In this document: piece after piece, positions 15,998 to 23,918 of the stretch | Position numbering within the stretch: position 1 is the first letter of the stretch | Layout: each line of letters opens with the position of its first letter | Origin: an uncultured Acidobacteriia bacterium | Lineage (GTDB): Bacteria; Acidobacteriota; Terriglobia; Bryobacterales; Bryobacteraceae | DNA: 61,285 nucleotides | Direction of reading: 5' to 3' | NCBI GenBank assembly: GCA_903825445.1 | Contig: CAIKAS010000065.1 | Coordinates: 1-61,285, forward strand | Position numbers and translations under genes: made by a program | The notes under the pieces: generated by a model | The model's input: the letters and a program-made list of their open reading frames with translations, nothing else | Told to the model about the DNA's origin: nothing | Database searches by the model: none

Positions 15998-16032
15998 AGT
16001 TAGTTCAGCGTAGACAGGGGCAGGCAGAATTA

Positions 16033-16257
16033 TCAGTGGGGCTTGCACTGCGACGGCGCTTCACGACGACGCGGCACGGCCCTGATCCCTGGTTCGCTCC
16101 CCCTCAACTCTTGCAGACATCTGTATGCGGCACGGCGGATTGATTCCTCAATCGCAGACTGATCGGTGTCCATAGTGGCACTCGCGCCGGATGTGGTCCC
16201 GGACTCCACGACGAGAGTTTCCTCCGGATTGGATGCCTTTTTCTTCATACAGCCCAT
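16033..16257 (-). CDS. Small hypothetical protein (low confidence)
   Basis: 74 aa from the ATG at 16257 (a second ATG at 16248). The N-terminus is Lys-rich (MKKKASNPEETLVVESG) and the middle SAIEESIRRAAYRCLQELRG faintly resembles the DUF2934 helix that is frequent in acidobacteria, but the rest of that domain is missing. It could be a decayed DUF2934 gene or a chance frame. The surrounding 410 bp (15998-16407) otherwise hold only the repeat at 16314-16363. Confidence 0.3.
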   Translation of the reverse strand: MGCMKKKASNPEETLVVESGTTSGASATMDTDQSAIEESIRRAAYRCLQELRGSEPGIRAVPRRREAPSQCKPH

Positions 16258-16313
16258 CTTGCCATATTTGTCGTGGTTGGCGTCGTCGCGGCGAGTACGG
16301 TCACCTGGCTGCT

Positions 16314-16363
16314 CCAGGGTGTCACGCAGAGGTCGCAGAGACTCGCAGAGAACGCAGAGAAGG
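16314..16363 (+). repeat. Dispersed CGCAGAG-type intergenic repeat, copy 1
   Basis: Begins CCAGGGTGTCACGCAGAG and continues as four roughly 10-nt CGCAGAG units. The stretch at 50705-50751 read on the minus strand matches it closely, including the CCAGGGT prefix. Confidence 0.65.
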
Positions 16364-16393
16364 CCGTTCAAAGCGCCGCGCTCGTCCGGCGGG

Positions 16394-16399
16394 TACACT
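16394..16399 (+). promoter_or_regulatory. -10-like TACACT, possible leaderless start
   Basis: TACACT ends 8 nt before the ATG at 16408 of the membrane protein gene, without an intervening Shine-Dalgarno. No good -35 seen. Confidence 0.35.
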
Positions 16400-16407
16400 G
16401 ACTTGAG

Positions 16408-18405
16408 ATGACCAACGGCAGGCGGAGGATCACTCGCGAGCGGGGCAAGTTGCTGCTGGACCTGCTGGCGGTATTCCTTCTTGTCGCGATACTGATTCGT
16501 CCACTGTTCGGGTCCGGATATCTGTCGCCCTGGTCGTCGATTGAAAGCACATTCATATCGGACGGCAGATTCCTGGCAGCTCACTGGCCGCATCCGCAGT
16601 GGCAACCGCTCTGGTATTGCGGAACGCGGTTCGACTACGTCTACCCTCCGTTGCTGCGTTACGGGACCGCGCTGCTGGCGAATTTCTTCGTTCCTGTTCA
16701 TGCTTATGACGTGTTCTGCGCGGTGATGTTCTGCATTGGCATCGCCAGCGTGTATTTTCTGGTTCGCGTGATGAGCGGGTCGCGGGTGTGGGCCTGGTAT
16801 TCCGCTGTGGCCTGCGCGCTGGTCTCCCCATCATTTGTGTTTATCAAAGAAATGCGGTGGGACGCCTCATATGGAACGCCGGCAAGGTTGGGGGTGATGA
16901 TCCGGTACGGTGAGGGGCCGCACATCTCGTCGCTTGCTTTCCTGCCGTTCGCTTTGGGGTTTGCCTTTCTTGGATTGCAGCGCGGACGCAGCCGTTCGCT
17001 GGTGCTGGCTGGTGTGTTTTCGGCGCTCGTCGCGCTGACGAATTTCTATGGGGCTACCGCTCTGGCGATCTTTTATCCGGTTCTGGTATGGAGTTTGTGG
17101 GTGGGGCATCGCGACAAAGGCATCTGGCTGCGCGCGCTCGCGATACCGGCGCTGGCGTTTGGCTTGTCGGCATTCTGGCTGACGCCATCGTATTTCAACA
17201 TTACGCTCTACAACCTGCGCTATGTATCAGAGCCGGGTAACCAATATTCCTATGTGCTGGCAGTATTGGCGGTGCTGGCCTTTGGCACGGGTTCTCTGGG
17301 CTGGGCTGGAGGCAAACCTCAACTGATGTACAGGGTTTTCGCGGCGGGAAGTTTGTTGTTTCTGAGTCTGGACGTACTGGGGCATTATTACTTCAACTTC
17401 CGGATTATTGGCGAGCCGCACAGGTTGGTGCCGGAACTGGACATGGCGATCATCCTGTGCGCTGTGGAGGCGTTGCGCCTGGTGTGGGCATTACGGAGTG
17501 GGGCGGCGCGCGCGTTTGTTATTGCCACCGCACTCGGGGTTGTCTGGATTGTCCATCCCTTCGTCTTTCACGCATGGAAGTTATATCCGAAACAAACGGA
17601 CTATCAGAAGCATGTGGAATACCGGTTGCAGGACTGGATGGCAACCCACATGCCGAATTCGCGGACCTTTGTGACCGGCTCTACGCGTTTTTGGTGGGAC
17701 GCGTGGCATGACAATGCCGAGGTGGGGGGCGGGTCCGAGCAGGGCATTATGAATCCCAACCCTGAGGCGGCAAAATGGGAGATTCGCCAGGGGTCGGATC
17801 CTGAATCGTCGATCCGCTGGCTGCAATCGCTTGGAGCCGATGCGATTGTGGTCTCCGACGAACATTCGCAGGATGCTTATCACGATTTCAAGGCTCCGCA
17901 CAAGTTTGCGGGCGTGCTTCCGGTGCTTTTCGACGACCATGAGGGGAATGTCATTTACGGCGTGCCACGGCGCTATGTGAGCCTCGCACGGGTGGTGGAT
18001 ACGGCAACGTCGAAGTCCGTGCAGTCCGGTGCGCCGGGCATGAGTCTGGAAGTGTTGCCTGCTTACCATGACCTGGTGGAAAAGGGGCCGGATTCTCCCA
18101 CTGCTACCAGATGGAACGGGGCGGATTCGATTTCTGTTCATGCCAACGTGCGTGTGGGGCAGTCGGTGCTGGTGCAAGTGACCTACGATCCGGCATGGCA
18201 CGCGTATTCGGGCAGCAAGGAACTGCCGATCCGGCAGGATGCCATGGATTTTATGGTGGTTGACGCGCCGTCTGGCACGCATGATTTGGATCTTGTGTTT
18301 TCCACGCCGGAAGAAAGCCGCCTGTGTTACGGGATTACCGTGGTCTCGCTGCTGATTTCCGGCTGGATGTTGGTTGCGCCTGCACTAAACCGCCGCCGCG
18401 ATTGA
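16408..18405 (+). CDS. Polytopic membrane protein, PTPS-related / GT-C-like
   Basis: 665 aa. About 10-11 hydrophobic segments fill residues 15-405; early features are IESTFISDGRFLAAHWPHPQW and WYCGTRFDYVYPPL, the D/W-rich first periplasmic loop found in the 6-pyruvoyl-tetrahydropterin-synthase-related membrane family and in GT-C glycosyltransferase-like proteins. The C-terminal 250 residues form a soluble periplasmic part with a jelly-roll-like end. A lipid-linked sugar transfer role is likely by fold but the substrate is unknown. It stands alone before the potassium channel gene (40-nt gap). Confidence 0.65.
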   Translation: MTNGRRRITRERGKLLLDLLAVFLLVAILIRPLFGSGYLSPWSSIESTFISDGRFLAAHWPHPQWQPLWYCGTRFDYVYPPLLRYGTALLANFFVPVHAYDVFCAVMFCIGIASVYFLVRVMSGSRVWAWYSAVACALVSPSFVFIKEMRWDASYGTPARLGVMIRYGEGPHISSLAFLPFALGFAFLGLQRGRSRSLVLAGVFSALVALTNFYGATALAIFYPVLVWSLWVGHRDKGIWLRALAIPALAFGLSAFWLTPSYFNITLYNLRYVSEPGNQYSYVLAVLAVLAFGTGSLGWAGGKPQLMYRVFAAGSLLFLSLDVLGHYYFNFRIIGEPHRLVPELDMAIILCAVEALRLVWALRSGAARAFVIATALGVVWIVHPFVFHAWKLYPKQTDYQKHVEYRLQDWMATHMPNSRTFVTGSTRFWWDAWHDNAEVGGGSEQGIMNPNPEAAKWEIRQGSDPESSIRWLQSLGADAIVVSDEHSQDAYHDFKAPHKFAGVLPVLFDDHEGNVIYGVPRRYVSLARVVDTATSKSVQSGAPGMSLEVLPAYHDLVEKGPDSPTATRWNGADSISVHANVRVGQSVLVQVTYDPAWHAYSGSKELPIRQDAMDFMVVDAPSGTHDLDLVFSTPEESRLCYGITVVSLLISGWMLVAPALNRRRD

Positions 18406-18429
18406 TTTCGAGCCAGATGCCGTTTACGC

Positions 18430-18435
18430 TAAACT
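18430..18435 (+). promoter_or_regulatory. -10-like TAAACT, possible leaderless start
   Basis: TAAACT ends 10 nt before the ATG of the channel gene at 18446, and no Shine-Dalgarno precedes that ATG. Confidence 0.3.
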
Positions 18436-18445
18436 GGCGCTAACG

Positions 18446-19426
18446 ATGCAAAAACCTGCGTTTGATCCAGGCCTGACGCGACAGTTCGGCGGGCAGTTGC
18501 GCCGTGCCGTCAACAAGGATGGATCCTTCAATGTACACCGCTCGGGGGTGGACTGGCGCGCCTTCCATCCCTGGCTGTCTATCGTGCGAATGAGTTGGCC
18601 AGGTTTCGCGGCCCTGGTGCTGGGGACCTATATAACGATCAACACGGTCTTCGCGCTGATCTATTTCTCCATGAATTCCAGACAAGTGGTGGGGTCTGCC
18701 GCGCCCACGGAGGCAGGTCGTTTTCTTAACGATTTCTTTTTTAGCGCGCAATCTCTGACCACGGTAGGCTACGGAAATCTGTCGCCGCACGGACTGGCGG
18801 CAAATATCTTCGCCACGCTGGAGGCCCTTACGGGGTTGATGGGGTTTGCCGTGATCACCGGATTGCTGGTCGCGCGGGCGTCGAAACCTTCGGCGTCCAT
18901 CGGTTATAGTGCCAACGCCCTGATCGCTCCCTATCAGGGAGTCACTGCGGCGATGTTTCGCATTGCGAACCGCCGCACCAATAATCTGATGGAAATACAG
19001 GCACAGGTCATGCTTATGACCGTTAGTGGCACGGTGGAAAAGCCGGAACGTAAGTTCGAGCTGTTGAACCTGGAACGCAGCGGAGTGATGTTTTTCCCGC
19101 TGCCGTGGACAATCGTGCATCCCATCGACGAGGCAAGTCCGCTTTGGGGGAAGACGCAGGAAGACTTCGACAGGATGCAACTGGAACTGATCATTCTTGT
19201 CAAAGGCTTCGATGAAACGTTCGGTCAGACGGTTCACAGCCGGCATTCGTACACGTCTGACGAGTTTGTGTGGGGCGCGACGTTCGATTCGGCATTCAAC
19301 GTCGGTGCTGCGGGCGACCTCATCCTGGAACTAGACCGCCTGGGGGATTACTCGATTACGGATAGCGTGCCGGTGACGCGGATATCGCTGGACGAAGATC
19401 CTACCCGAACTTCGAAGACGGCCTGA
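18446..19426 (+). CDS. Inward-rectifier potassium channel (KirBac type)
   Basis: 326 aa. The N-terminal NKDGSFNV motif precedes the slide helix (WRAFHPWLSIVRMSW). TM1 covers about 52-74, the pore helix FFFSAQSL leads to the selectivity filter TVGYG at 106-110, and TM2 follows at about 116-143. The C-terminal immunoglobulin-like cytoplasmic domain runs to the end (for example VMLMTVSG, FPLPWTIVHPIDEASPLWG). Length and order match bacterial Kir channels, which conduct K+ through the inner membrane and are gated by lipid and cytoplasmic ligands. The last 79 bp overlap the convergent GH3-like gene. Confidence 0.92.
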   Translation: MQKPAFDPGLTRQFGGQLRRAVNKDGSFNVHRSGVDWRAFHPWLSIVRMSWPGFAALVLGTYITINTVFALIYFSMNSRQVVGSAAPTEAGRFLNDFFFSAQSLTTVGYGNLSPHGLAANIFATLEALTGLMGFAVITGLLVARASKPSASIGYSANALIAPYQGVTAAMFRIANRRTNNLMEIQAQVMLMTVSGTVEKPERKFELLNLERSGVMFFPLPWTIVHPIDEASPLWGKTQEDFDRMQLELIILVKGFDETFGQTVHSRHSYTSDEFVWGATFDSAFNVGAAGDLILELDRLGDYSITDSVPVTRISLDEDPTRTSKTA

Positions 19427-21144
19427 TCCTGTACCCAGTCCTGACGCTGTTCATCGAAGTAGGCGGTGGTCTTTGAAGTGAGCGTGAAGCGCACGCGCTG
19501 CGTCTCCCCTGGGTTTAACTCCACCTGGCGGAAGGCGCGTAGTTCCTGATCGGCGCGTTTGACGGAGGATTCGGAACGAAGGGCGTGGAGGTAGAGTTGC
19601 ACGGTCTCCCTGCCAGGTCGAGAACCGGAGTTGCGAACGTTGAGACTGGCTTCGGCGAGCTGTCCGGGCGGAACCTGATCCGGCAAAATGACCAGGTCGC
19701 TGTACTCAAACTGAGTGTAAGAGAGGCCGAAGCCGAAGGGGAAGTTGGGGAACGCGAGGGGCAAACGGCCGGAAGGGTTCACTTTGCCCGAAAGCATGTC
19801 GGCAATTGCCGGGCCTCCTTCTTCGCCGGGAAACCAGGCATCGACTACGACGGGAACGTCATGAAGCCATTTGTCCATGGCGACGGGATATCCGCCGATT
19901 ATGACGACGATGGTGCGGGGATTTGCTTTTGCCACCGCCTGAATCAGTTCGTCCTGCCCGGCTGGAAGGTCGAGCGAGGTGCGGTCGCGCGTTTCGGCTT
20001 CGGTGGCGACGCCGGTACCGACCAATACAATAGCCAGATCCGACGCACGCGCCGCAGCTCCTGCTTGCGGGAGAGAATCGCCTGGCATGGTGACACGCGA
20101 TCCGAAAATGGAACGCAGGGCCTGCAGGGGCGGCTCTGCATATCGTGCGGCGACGGTGTAGCTGCCAGCGGCCATTCGGTTCACGGCGGCATTGGGACCG
20201 ACGACCGCGATGGAACGAAACCTGGCCGGATCCAGCGGGAGAAGTCCGCCTTCGTTTTTCAGGAGCACGATACTCTGGGCCGCGGCAGTGCGGGCTACGG
20301 CGCGGTGCTCGGGAGTTTCCAGTGGCCGCGTGGTCTTGTCCTCGCGGTCGAAAACGCCGCTGGCGAACATGGCGCGGAGTATGCTTCGGGCAGTGATATC
20401 GATCTCGCCCTCCGCCTGGAATTCGGAGCGGGAAGGTGACACAACGAAGCCGCGAAATCCCAGTTGTCCGTTTAGAAGCATTTCGGGAACCGGTCCCGAA
20501 GGTGACGACGCCGGCATGACGGACCAGACGCCTGCTGCGCTTACGGCCTCTTCCAGTGGATATAGTTCGTGTTCGCGTGACAGCCGAGTCTGCGCTGCAC
20601 TCCCACGGTAAATGGCGGTTGCGATCTCGCCTTCTCCCTGGACTCCTGTGATGTAGGCGGAAGCGATACCAGATGCTAACAATGGATCTTCGCCATACGA
20701 TTCGAACACGGCACCGCTCAGGGGCGATTGGCTGATTTCCGCGAGCGGGCCGAGGACCAGGCCTCGCCCGAGCGAACGGGCCTGTTGCGCAATGACGGCG
20801 CCGATTTGCTCAGCGAGCGCTGGGTTCCAGGTCGCAGCTATGCCGATGTTGGCTGGAAATGCGGTGGCGGGCACGGCATCGGCACTAATTCCCATGGCTC
20901 CCCGAACTGCGCTTAGAGCGGGGATCCCCAGACGCTCGTTTCCCCGGAAGGACAGGCTGCGTACGCCGCGCACCAGAGCCAGCTTTTCATCCGGACGCAT
21001 GCGGCGGATCAGGTCGCTGACTCGGCGCTCGACCGGGCGTCGGGGGTCGAGGAAAGCGGAAGGAATCGACGACGGCTCCGAGCATGACCAGTTCCAGCAG
21101 GCTGCCAGGAGCAAGAGGGCGGAAAGGATATGGCGGCGCTTCAC
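19348..21144 (-). CDS. GH3-like lipoprotein lacking catalytic residues
   Basis: 598 aa with a lipobox ending at Cys16 (LLAAC). It aligns over both GH3 domains and the C-terminal fibronectin-III-like domain (RRPGRETVQLYLH region). However, the TIM-barrel motifs are lost: the nucleophile motif VSDW reads VVSPS (Pro237), the KHF motif is replaced by YRG, the MCAYN motif by MPASS, the DPRWGR motif by SPLSGA, and the DGP motif is absent; only ESYGEDP survives. The second domain is well kept (IVLLKNEGGLLPLD, PNPSGRLPLAFP). It cannot be a normal retaining beta-glucosidase; a sugar-binding or regulatory pseudoenzyme is likelier. Probably anchored in a membrane facing the periplasm. Confidence 0.8.
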   Translation of the reverse strand: MKRRHILSALLLLAACWNWSCSEPSSIPSAFLDPRRPVERRVSDLIRRMRPDEKLALVRGVRSLSFRGNERLGIPALSAVRGAMGISADAVPATAFPANIGIAATWNPALAEQIGAVIAQQARSLGRGLVLGPLAEISQSPLSGAVFESYGEDPLLASGIASAYITGVQGEGEIATAIYRGSAAQTRLSREHELYPLEEAVSAAGVWSVMPASSPSGPVPEMLLNGQLGFRGFVVSPSRSEFQAEGEIDITARSILRAMFASGVFDREDKTTRPLETPEHRAVARTAAAQSIVLLKNEGGLLPLDPARFRSIAVVGPNAAVNRMAAGSYTVAARYAEPPLQALRSIFGSRVTMPGDSLPQAGAAARASDLAIVLVGTGVATEAETRDRTSLDLPAGQDELIQAVAKANPRTIVVIIGGYPVAMDKWLHDVPVVVDAWFPGEEGGPAIADMLSGKVNPSGRLPLAFPNFPFGFGLSYTQFEYSDLVILPDQVPPGQLAEASLNVRNSGSRPGRETVQLYLHALRSESSVKRADQELRAFRQVELNPGETQRVRFTLTSKTTAYFDEQRQDWVQDQAVFEVRVGSSSSDIRVTGTLSVIE

Positions 21145-21198
21145 GGAATTCCCTTAAGAATACAGCGGCTTGTAACGTGCGCCGTTTATCATGAAAAG

Positions 21199-22317
21199 GT
21201 GAAAAATGCGTTATTTGCCATGACGACCCTCATGGCTTTGGTGGTGTCGCTCACCAACGTACCTGCTGGATGGGCCGATCAGTACACGCGCGACTGGGCG
21301 AAGAATCCGGCCATTGTGCGGATCGAGGCGCAGCCGGACCGGCTATTCGCAATTGGCGACCCCCATGGCGACGTCGAGCGGTTGCTGAAACTGCTGGCGG
21401 TTGCTCGCCTGGTCGATATCAGCAAAGAGCAACCGGGCCAAGTGAGGTGGACGGGGGGGACTGCGGTGCTGGTGGTAATGGGGGACCTAATCGATAAAGG
21501 GCCGCACTCACTAGCGGTGGTGCGTCTTCTCTCCGGTATGCAGGATGCGGCGAGGCGCGTGGGTGGGCAGGTTGTGGTGACGATGGGAAATCACGAAGCG
21601 GAGTTCCTGGCGGGGCGCGACAAACCTGAGAAATCGGGAGTAACAGGCAAAGGTGGCAGGGGGAAGAGTGAAGCCAAAGCAGGGACGCAGGCAACGGACA
21701 ATTTTATCGATGACCTCACGCAAAATGGCGTGAACGTCGGAGGTGTACTGGGATGCAAAGGCGATATCGGCGAGTTCCTGTGCGCGTTGCCTTTCGGGGC
21801 GAAGGTTGGAGACTGGTTCTTCTCGCACGCCGGCGATACGCACGGACAGAGCGTGGATCAATTGGAAGTTGCCTTGGAACGTGGAGTGAACAAGTACGGC
21901 TTCGGAACCAAAGAACTGTCCGACCCGGATTCGATACTTGAAGCCCGGCTCGGTGCGGGCAACGTATGGTTTCATCCGCCGGGCAAAGGGCCTGAATCCA
22001 CGAAATCGGAACGCGAAATTGTTCAGGCGGATGCGCTGGCACTTGGTGTGAGTCACACGGTGCAGGGACACCAGCCAGGCGAAGTCGGGTTTGCAGACGG
22101 AATCACCCGGAAGAAAGGGGAAATGTTCCAGCGATGGGGACTTCTGTTTCTGACAGATACGGGGATGAGCCGCGATATCGATGACAGTGAGGGCGCGGTG
22201 CTCAGCATCACGCACGGGACGCGGGCCGTGGCTCTTTGCGCAGACGGAACGGAAACGTTGCTTTGGGATCAGATCACTAAGCAGGATGTCGGGCGCGCCA
22301 AAGTCTGTGGACATTGA
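21199..22317 (+). CDS. Secreted metallophosphoesterase (ALPH/SLP type)
   Basis: About 372 aa from the GTG at 21199, which gives a clean signal peptide (KNALFAMTTLMALV...GWADQ); an ATG at 21130 would start inside the divergent GH3-like gene. All dimetal phosphoesterase motifs are seen in order: GDPHGD, GDLIDKG, GNHEAE, a later SHAGD and GHQPGE. The spacing fits the Shewanella-like phosphatase / bacterial PPP-type group, which dephosphorylates phosphoproteins or small phosphate esters; substrate unknown. A Lys/Gly-rich insertion (GKGGRGKSEAKAG) follows the third motif. It is divergent from the GH3-like gene and may share a regulatory region with it. Confidence 0.8.
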   Translation: MKNALFAMTTLMALVVSLTNVPAGWADQYTRDWAKNPAIVRIEAQPDRLFAIGDPHGDVERLLKLLAVARLVDISKEQPGQVRWTGGTAVLVVMGDLIDKGPHSLAVVRLLSGMQDAARRVGGQVVVTMGNHEAEFLAGRDKPEKSGVTGKGGRGKSEAKAGTQATDNFIDDLTQNGVNVGGVLGCKGDIGEFLCALPFGAKVGDWFFSHAGDTHGQSVDQLEVALERGVNKYGFGTKELSDPDSILEARLGAGNVWFHPPGKGPESTKSEREIVQADALALGVSHTVQGHQPGEVGFADGITRKKGEMFQRWGLLFLTDTGMSRDIDDSEGAVLSITHGTRAVALCADGTETLLWDQITKQDVGRAKVCGH

Positions 22318-22393
22318 GGTAAGGGGCGCTTCATTCGTTGACAAATCGTTAACTTTTTCCTTTGCACTTTGGAGCCGCCTGGAGTGTAATTGA

Positions 22394-23314
22394 GTGATGG
22401 CAAATACTCAAACCGACAGCGCGGTCGGACGCCGCGAATTGTTTCGACTGGCGGCTGTGGCTGGCATGGCTCTGTGGGCGGAATCCTATGCGCTCGCCGC
22501 TTCCGATTTCTGGAACAAGAAGAAGCCGACGGAATGGACCGAACAGGAAATTCAGGAGCTGAGAACTAAGTCACCCTGGGCGAAGAAGGTTGACGCCGAG
22601 ATGTCCGGTGGCGGCGGGCGCGGCGGTGGTGGTGGAGCCGCTGGCGGCGGTGGTGGCGGACGTGGAGGTGGCGGCGGTGGCGGTGCTGACGAAGGCGGCG
22701 GCGGTGGTGGCGGCGGAAGAGGCGGTGGACGCGGAGGTGGGGGCGGCGGTAGCCTCGCGCCCAGCGGTGGCGGCGGTGGGCAAACTGTATCGCTTGAGAT
22801 CGTCTGGCAAAGTGCCCAACCCGTGATGGATGCCCATCCGCTCAAGCTTCCCCCGAAGCTGGACGCCCATTACGTGATTTCCGTCACCGGAATCCCTCCT
22901 CAAGTCCTCAATGCGGCCATGATGGGCGGTGGACGAGGCGGCCGTGGTTTTAGCGGCGGCGGTCGGCGCGGCGGAGGTGATAGGCAGGATGAGGCGAACG
23001 CAAATGCCACTCCTCCCCCTCCGCCATCAGGTGTTCCGGGCGGAGACGCGCAGGCTGGCGGTCCTCCACCGGATCCTACGGCGGGCTTGCGTCGCGGCAC
23101 GACGCTGACGGTAAAAGGGAAGGCCCCTCAAAACTCTGACGTCGTAATGGCAATGAACAACAACGCTACCGTTCTGTTCGGATTCCAGAAAGACGCTCTT
23201 AACCTCAGCGTTGCCGATAAGGAAGTCGAATTCGACGTGAAGCTCGGAGGCCTGATTGCGAAGGCCAAATTCAACCTGAAGGACATGATGTACCACGAAG
23301 AACTCGCGCTGTAG
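22394..23314 (+). CDS. Glycine-rich Tat-exported protein, unknown
   Basis: 306 aa (start GTG at 22394 or ATG at 22397). A twin-arginine signal GRRELFRLAAVAG is followed by an ALAA cleavage site near residue 35. Then a short KPTEWTEQEIQELRTKSPW segment, a Gly/Arg-rich stretch of about 55 residues (two blocks, about 72-127 and 178-196), Pro-rich spacers and a C-terminal beta-rich domain with a VVMAMNNNATVLFGF core. The gene is followed by a terminator. It resembles acidobacterial proteins of unknown role; the low-complexity regions may act as flexible linkers. The glycine run is highly GGC/GGT repetitive and could be length-variable. Confidence 0.65.
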   Translation: MMANTQTDSAVGRRELFRLAAVAGMALWAESYALAASDFWNKKKPTEWTEQEIQELRTKSPWAKKVDAEMSGGGGRGGGGGAAGGGGGGRGGGGGGGADEGGGGGGGGRGGGRGGGGGGSLAPSGGGGGQTVSLEIVWQSAQPVMDAHPLKLPPKLDAHYVISVTGIPPQVLNAAMMGGGRGGRGFSGGGRRGGGDRQDEANANATPPPPPSGVPGGDAQAGGPPPDPTAGLRRGTTLTVKGKAPQNSDVVMAMNNNATVLFGFQKDALNLSVADKEVEFDVKLGGLIAKAKFNLKDMMYHEELAL

Positions 23315-23332
23315 TTTGGAGCGCAAGCTTCA

Positions 23333-23806
23333 TCAAAAAAGCGTCGGTTGATCTGCAACCGGCGCTTTTTTGCGTTTGGCCCGAAGCGGGCTGCCGACTA
23401 CACCCAGCACCTGTACGCTCTTCAGGGCCTCACGTGGCACGAATACTTTTTGGTTATTGGAGTCCGGCTCCGGGGGGGTGACGGTGATTCCGGCGGCCTC
23501 CCAAGTGAGCAGGTTGTTCGGCAGGATGCCGTCCATGACCTCTCCGTCGAGGAAAACCATCCTGACCCAGAGTCCTTCCAGCTTTGGCCGGTTGAGGAAA
23601 ACCCGGGACGGCTCCGGATCGCCGTCAAAATCTTTCACAAACGCGACTGAGCGAACTTCCCTGTATGGAAGCAGCGCGAGCGAGCCGTCCTGGCGCAGGA
23701 GTTCGATAGATTGTGGCTGTAAGTAGCTGAAAAGATTGACGAATCCAGTCAGGCTCTCTCTTTCGAAGCGCCGGACTACTACCTTCTTGGCCGTTGAACC
23801 CGCCAT
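23333..23806 (-). CDS. Conserved hypothetical protein (DUF6982-like)
   Basis: 157 aa, no signal or membrane segment. It has a TAKKVVVRRFERESLTGFVN N-terminus (given in part), a YREVRSVAFVKDF middle and a Lys-rich C-terminus ending PTLF. The repeated beta-strand pattern suggests a small barrel such as an Sm- or PilZ-like fold; DUF6982 is my best match but not certain. The last 12 codons overlap the terminator hairpin. Function unknown. It is divergent from the Xer recombinase gene. Confidence 0.55.
   Translation of the reverse strand: MAGSTAKKVVVRRFERESLTGFVNLFSYLQPQSIELLRQDGSLALLPYREVRSVAFVKDFDGDPEPSRVFLNRPKLEGLWVRMVFLDGEVMDGILPNNLLTWEAAGITVTPPEPDSNNQKVFVPREALKSVQVLGVVGSPLRAKRKKAPVADQPTLF
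23335..23371. terminator. Bidirectional Rho-independent terminator
   Basis: A-run 23335-23340, arms around a short central loop (GCGTCGGTTG versus CAACCGGCGC with one bulge) and T-run 23366-23371. It ends the glycine-rich gene on plus; the other strand of the same hairpin lies inside the last codons of the convergent gene at 23333. Confidence 0.7.
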
Positions 23807-23862
23807 CCGTGCCTCCTGAAACTCTAAATCTCTTCTCGCAAAACACTACGTTTGCGTCAGAA

Positions 23863-23890
23863 TTGATTTAAACATTTTCGGGAATATTGT
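23863..23890 (+). promoter_or_regulatory. Sigma-70 promoter of the Xer recombinase operon
   Basis: TTGATT at 23863-23868, 16-nt spacer and TATTGT at 23885-23890 fit a sigma-70 promoter. The ATG at 23919 is 28 nt further down with a GGAAGGG element before it. Confidence 0.45.
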
Positions 23891-23918
23891 ATCATTGCTC
23901 GGAAGGGTACATTTGTGA

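Noticed and set aside
22610-22800. Repeated short units suggestive of a CRISPR or satellite
   Set aside because: They are GGC/GGT codons of a glycine-rich protein, with no spacer-repeat periodicity.
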